Positions 7,353-7,777 of a DNA stretch of 7,777 bases are shown here, one piece after another; within the stretch, counting starts at the first letter, position 1; every line of letters starts with the position of its first letter. Origin of the DNA: Bacteroidaceae bacterium (GTDB taxonomy: Bacteria > Bacteroidota > Bacteroidia > Bacteroidales > Bacteroidaceae); contig CAAGDO010000323.1 of NCBI GenBank assembly GCA_900768625.1, forward strand, positions 1 through 7,777, given 5' to 3'. The notes under the pieces were generated by a model that saw only the letters and a list, made by a program, of their open reading frames with translations, was not told the origin of the DNA and did not search any database. The translations under genes and the position numbers were made by a program.

Positions 7353-7371
7353 CTGTCATCCTGCATGACAG
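7353..7371 (+). terminator. Minor hairpin downstream of the transporter gene
   Basis: CTGTCAT (7353-7359) and ATGACAG (7365-7371) form a perfect seven-base stem with a five-base loop, followed after six bases by TTTT (7378-7381). It may act as a weak first terminator in tandem with the stronger one that follows, or protect the 3' end of the mRNA. Confidence 0.4.
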
Positions 7372-7381
7372 GCATCCTTTT

Positions 7382-7427
7382 GGAAAAAGGCCGAACCCAT
7401 CAAATTTGATGGGCTCGGCCTTTTTCC
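7382..7427 (+). terminator. Strong symmetric (bidirectional) intrinsic terminator
   Basis: A 13-base arm GGAAAAAGGCCGA (7382-7394) pairs perfectly with TCGGCCTTTTTCC (7415-7427). After one A-C mismatch, the inner part CCCATCAAATTTGATGGG (7396-7413) is a perfect 18-base palindrome. The A5 and T5 tracts on either side of the GGCCGA/TCGGCC core give a T-run on both strands, so it could stop transcription from either direction. It lies 44 bases after the transporter stop codon. Confidence 0.9.
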
Positions 7428-7490
7428 TTGCGCAGAGTGCATTTGTCAATGCGTCACCCAAAGTCACCCGATTGGATTAATCTCTTCATT

Positions 7491-7507
7491 AGCGTGCTTC
7501 GCACGCT
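7491..7507. repeat. Triloop hairpin GCGTGC-TTC-GCACGC, copy 1
   Basis: AGCGTGC (7491-7497) and GCACGCT (7501-7507) form a seven-base stem around a TTC loop. The 18 bases at 7492-7509 are repeated exactly at 7630-7647. Confidence 0.75.
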
Positions 7508-7519
7508 GTTTCTTTCAAC

Positions 7520-7553
7520 ATTAATGTCCGCCAAAGCCATTAATGGTCATTAA
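7520..7553. repeat. TTAATG hairpin unit plus right copy of the 19-base repeat
   Basis: ATTAATG (7520-7526) pairs with CATTAAT (7538-7544) around a loop containing CCGCCAAAG. The 17 bases at 7528-7544 are the exact reverse complement of 7746-7762. The overlapping 7535-7553 is the exact reverse complement of 242-260 at the left end of the window. Confidence 0.75.
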
Positions 7554-7562
7554 AATTTTCTT

Positions 7563-7575
7563 GGCATGCCATGCC
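7563..7575. repeat. Triloop hairpin GGCAT-GCC-ATGCC
   Basis: A five-base perfect stem encloses a three-base GCC loop. It lies between two TTAATG-like motifs in the repeat-rich region. Confidence 0.5.
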
Positions 7576-7597
7576 CTAATGGACTTTAATGATTTAG

Positions 7598-7614
7598 CCA
7601 CAGCGTAGCTGTGG
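7598..7614. repeat. Triloop hairpin CCACAGC-GTA-GCTGTGG
   Basis: A seven-base perfect stem encloses a GTA loop. Its left arm plus two bases (CCACAGCGT) recurs at 7704-7712 and, in reverse complement, at 7641-7649, tying it to the neighbouring hairpins. Confidence 0.7.
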
Positions 7615-7629
7615 AAATTGTCGTTAATG

Positions 7630-7649
7630 GCGTGCTTCGCACGCTGTGG
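7630..7649. repeat. Triloop hairpin GCGTGC-TTC-GCACGC, copy 2
   Basis: A six-base stem with a TTC loop is followed by TGTGG. The 18 bases at 7630-7647 equal 7492-7509. The reverse complement of this 20-base unit matches 7704-7723 at 18 of 20 positions, and both differences fall in the loop. Confidence 0.75.
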
Positions 7650-7673
7650 GTAAGTTCAAGAATGCAAAACAAT

Positions 7674-7688
7674 TTGCGCGAAGCGCAA
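7674..7688. repeat. Triloop hairpin TTGCGC-GAA-GCGCAA
   Basis: A six-base perfect stem surrounds a GAA loop, the reverse complement of the TTC loop seen in the other hairpins. This suggests the same kind of element in opposite orientation. Confidence 0.6.
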
Positions 7689-7703
7689 GCATTAAAGACC
7701 ATT

Positions 7704-7723
7704 CCACAGCGTGCTACGCACGC
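7704..7723. repeat. Triloop hairpin CCACAGCGTGC-TAC-GCACGC
   Basis: GCGTGC (7709-7714) and GCACGC (7718-7723) pair around a TAC loop. The preceding CCACA is shared with 7598-7602. The unit is an inverted copy of 7630-7649 that differs only in the loop. Confidence 0.7.
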
Positions 7724-7745
7724 GCCGTGCAAAACATTGATGGGT

Positions 7746-7769
7746 ATTAATGGCTTTGGCGGCCATTAA
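7746..7769. repeat. Inverted copy of the TTAATG hairpin unit
   Basis: TTAATGG (7747-7753) pairs with CCATTAA (7763-7769) around the loop CTTTGGCGG. The 17 bases at 7746-7762 are the exact reverse complement of 7528-7544, so the same unit occurs twice in opposite orientation about 200 bases apart. Confidence 0.75.
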
Positions 7770-7777
7770 CGTGAAAA

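Larger units (their letters stand above)
7428..7777. other. Gene-free region with dense short palindromes
   Basis: No reading frame here resembles a protein and no tRNA or rRNA is recognisable. The first 60 bases show nothing notable. From 7491 onward the sequence is filled with short hairpins and TTAATG/CATTAA motifs, described separately. The region runs off the right edge of the window, so its full extent is unknown. Confidence 0.7.

Noticed and set aside
7491..7777. CRISPR array
   Set aside because: The repeats are short, irregularly spaced and in both orientations, without uniform spacers; no cas gene is present.

Overview
The window looks like a piece of a Bacteroidota chromosome, most likely order Bacteroidales and perhaps Prevotellaceae-like; the genus cannot be fixed from sequence alone. 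Four observations support this. One gene encodes a type B type IX secretion sorting domain, which is restricted to this phylum. Several genes are preceded by the phylum's TAnnTTTG -7 promoter box. Start codons lack Shine-Dalgarno sequences. The UvrA and peptide transporter sequences resemble Bacteroidota family members. Coding DNA is fairly GC-rich at third positions, which creates many long but spurious antisense reading frames, while the intergenic DNA is AT-rich.

Layout: positions 1-481 are non-coding, with a three-hairpin REP-like element (about 46-141), a TTAATG-type repeat (242-260) and two candidate promoter boxes. Five genes follow, all on the + strand: ung (482-1144, uracil-DNA glycosylase), a cysteine-rich DUF3109 family protein (1334-1933), a small secreted T9SS type B protein (2144-2854), uvrA (2925-5753, excision repair ATPase) and a POT family peptide transporter (5785-7338). 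A strong symmetric terminator (7382-7427) closes the transporter gene. The remaining 350 bases (7428-7777) hold no gene but a dense array of short hairpins, mostly with three-base loops, and TTAATG/CATTAA units.

Two genes are DNA repair enzymes of different pathways: Ung starts base excision repair of uracil and UvrA starts nucleotide excision repair. The DUF3109 protein, the secreted protein and the transporter have no evident link to repair. Spacing suggests that uvrA and the transporter (31 bases apart), and possibly the secreted protein gene with uvrA (70 bases apart), are co-transcribed. ung and the DUF3109 gene probably have their own promoters.

No clear new multi-gene system is visible; the genes are housekeeping or common accessory genes. 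The most unusual material is the non-coding repeat architecture on both sides: an exact 19-base sequence present in opposite orientation at 242-260 and 7535-7553, and a compact family of hairpins with conserved stems and changed loops. Within proteins, UvrA has lost the first CxxC half of its first zinc module, and the transporter has Asn in place of the first Glu of the ExxER proton-coupling motif.
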